A stretch of DNA of 5,160 nucleotides from Spirochaetales bacterium. Its GTDB lineage: Bacteria > Spirochaetota > Spirochaetia > Sphaerochaetales > Sphaerochaetaceae. The stretch lies in contig JAAYQY010000426.1 of NCBI GenBank assembly GCA_012519125.1, positions 1 to 5,160 on the forward strand, written 5' to 3'. The notes under the pieces are model-generated. The model worked only from the letters and a program-made list of their open reading frames with translations. It was not told where the DNA came from and did no database searches. The translations under genes and the position numbers were made by a program. Shown here in pieces: positions 5,136 to 5,160 of the stretch (the first letter of the stretch is position 1; the number at the start of each line of letters is the position of its first letter).

Positions 5136-5160
5136 ATCTACTCCGATAGTTATATTGACC

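Overview
The window looks like ordinary bacterial chromosome with some rearrangement at its left end. The best lineage clue is the single-stranded DNA-binding protein, whose N-terminus (MNNLNSVLLEGNLVRDPEEV) and KGRGVRVVGRL / ERWTD core resemble SSBs of spirochaetes, in particular the Sphaerochaeta/Treponema group. Moderate GC and good Shine-Dalgarno sites at most genes fit this. The assignment comes from recalled family features, not from a search.

Layout. Five complete genes are supported. On the minus strand, reading right to left: a WYL-domain transcriptional regulator (3162-2230), an ssb gene (2079-1681) and a DUF4143-type AAA ATPase (1456-152). Beyond the ATPase is debris: about 45 codons of an unrecognised coding-like frame (219-87), then the 3' part of a second ssb-like gene (86-1) that runs off the window. 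On the plus strand: an isochorismatase-family cysteine hydrolase (3273-3797) and a 12-helix major facilitator transporter (3927-5135). The last 25 bases after the transporter hold nothing recognisable.

How the genes relate. The WYL regulator and the hydrolase/transporter pair diverge from a 110-bp intergenic region. That region holds an 18-bp imperfect dyad whose half-sites coincide with the -35 box of the regulator promoter and a possible -35 box for the hydrolase. The simplest reading is a regulator controlling itself and a small hydrolase-transporter unit; the substrate cannot be told from sequence. No clear promoter lies between the regulator and ssb, so ssb may be co-transcribed with it. 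The ATPase has its own AT-rich promoter region with a repeated operator-like motif and appears leaderless or nearly so.

Points of interest: the ATPase gene lies between two direct ssb-derived segments whose differences are almost all synonymous; the ATPase seems to read past its usual family end into foreign sequence; the ssb-ATPase spacer can fold into an H-type pseudoknot; and the open frame upstream of ssb starts just after the regulator stop and is fused in frame to ssb. I see no CRISPR array, tRNA, rRNA, transposase or complete mobile element, and no convincing new multi-gene system.
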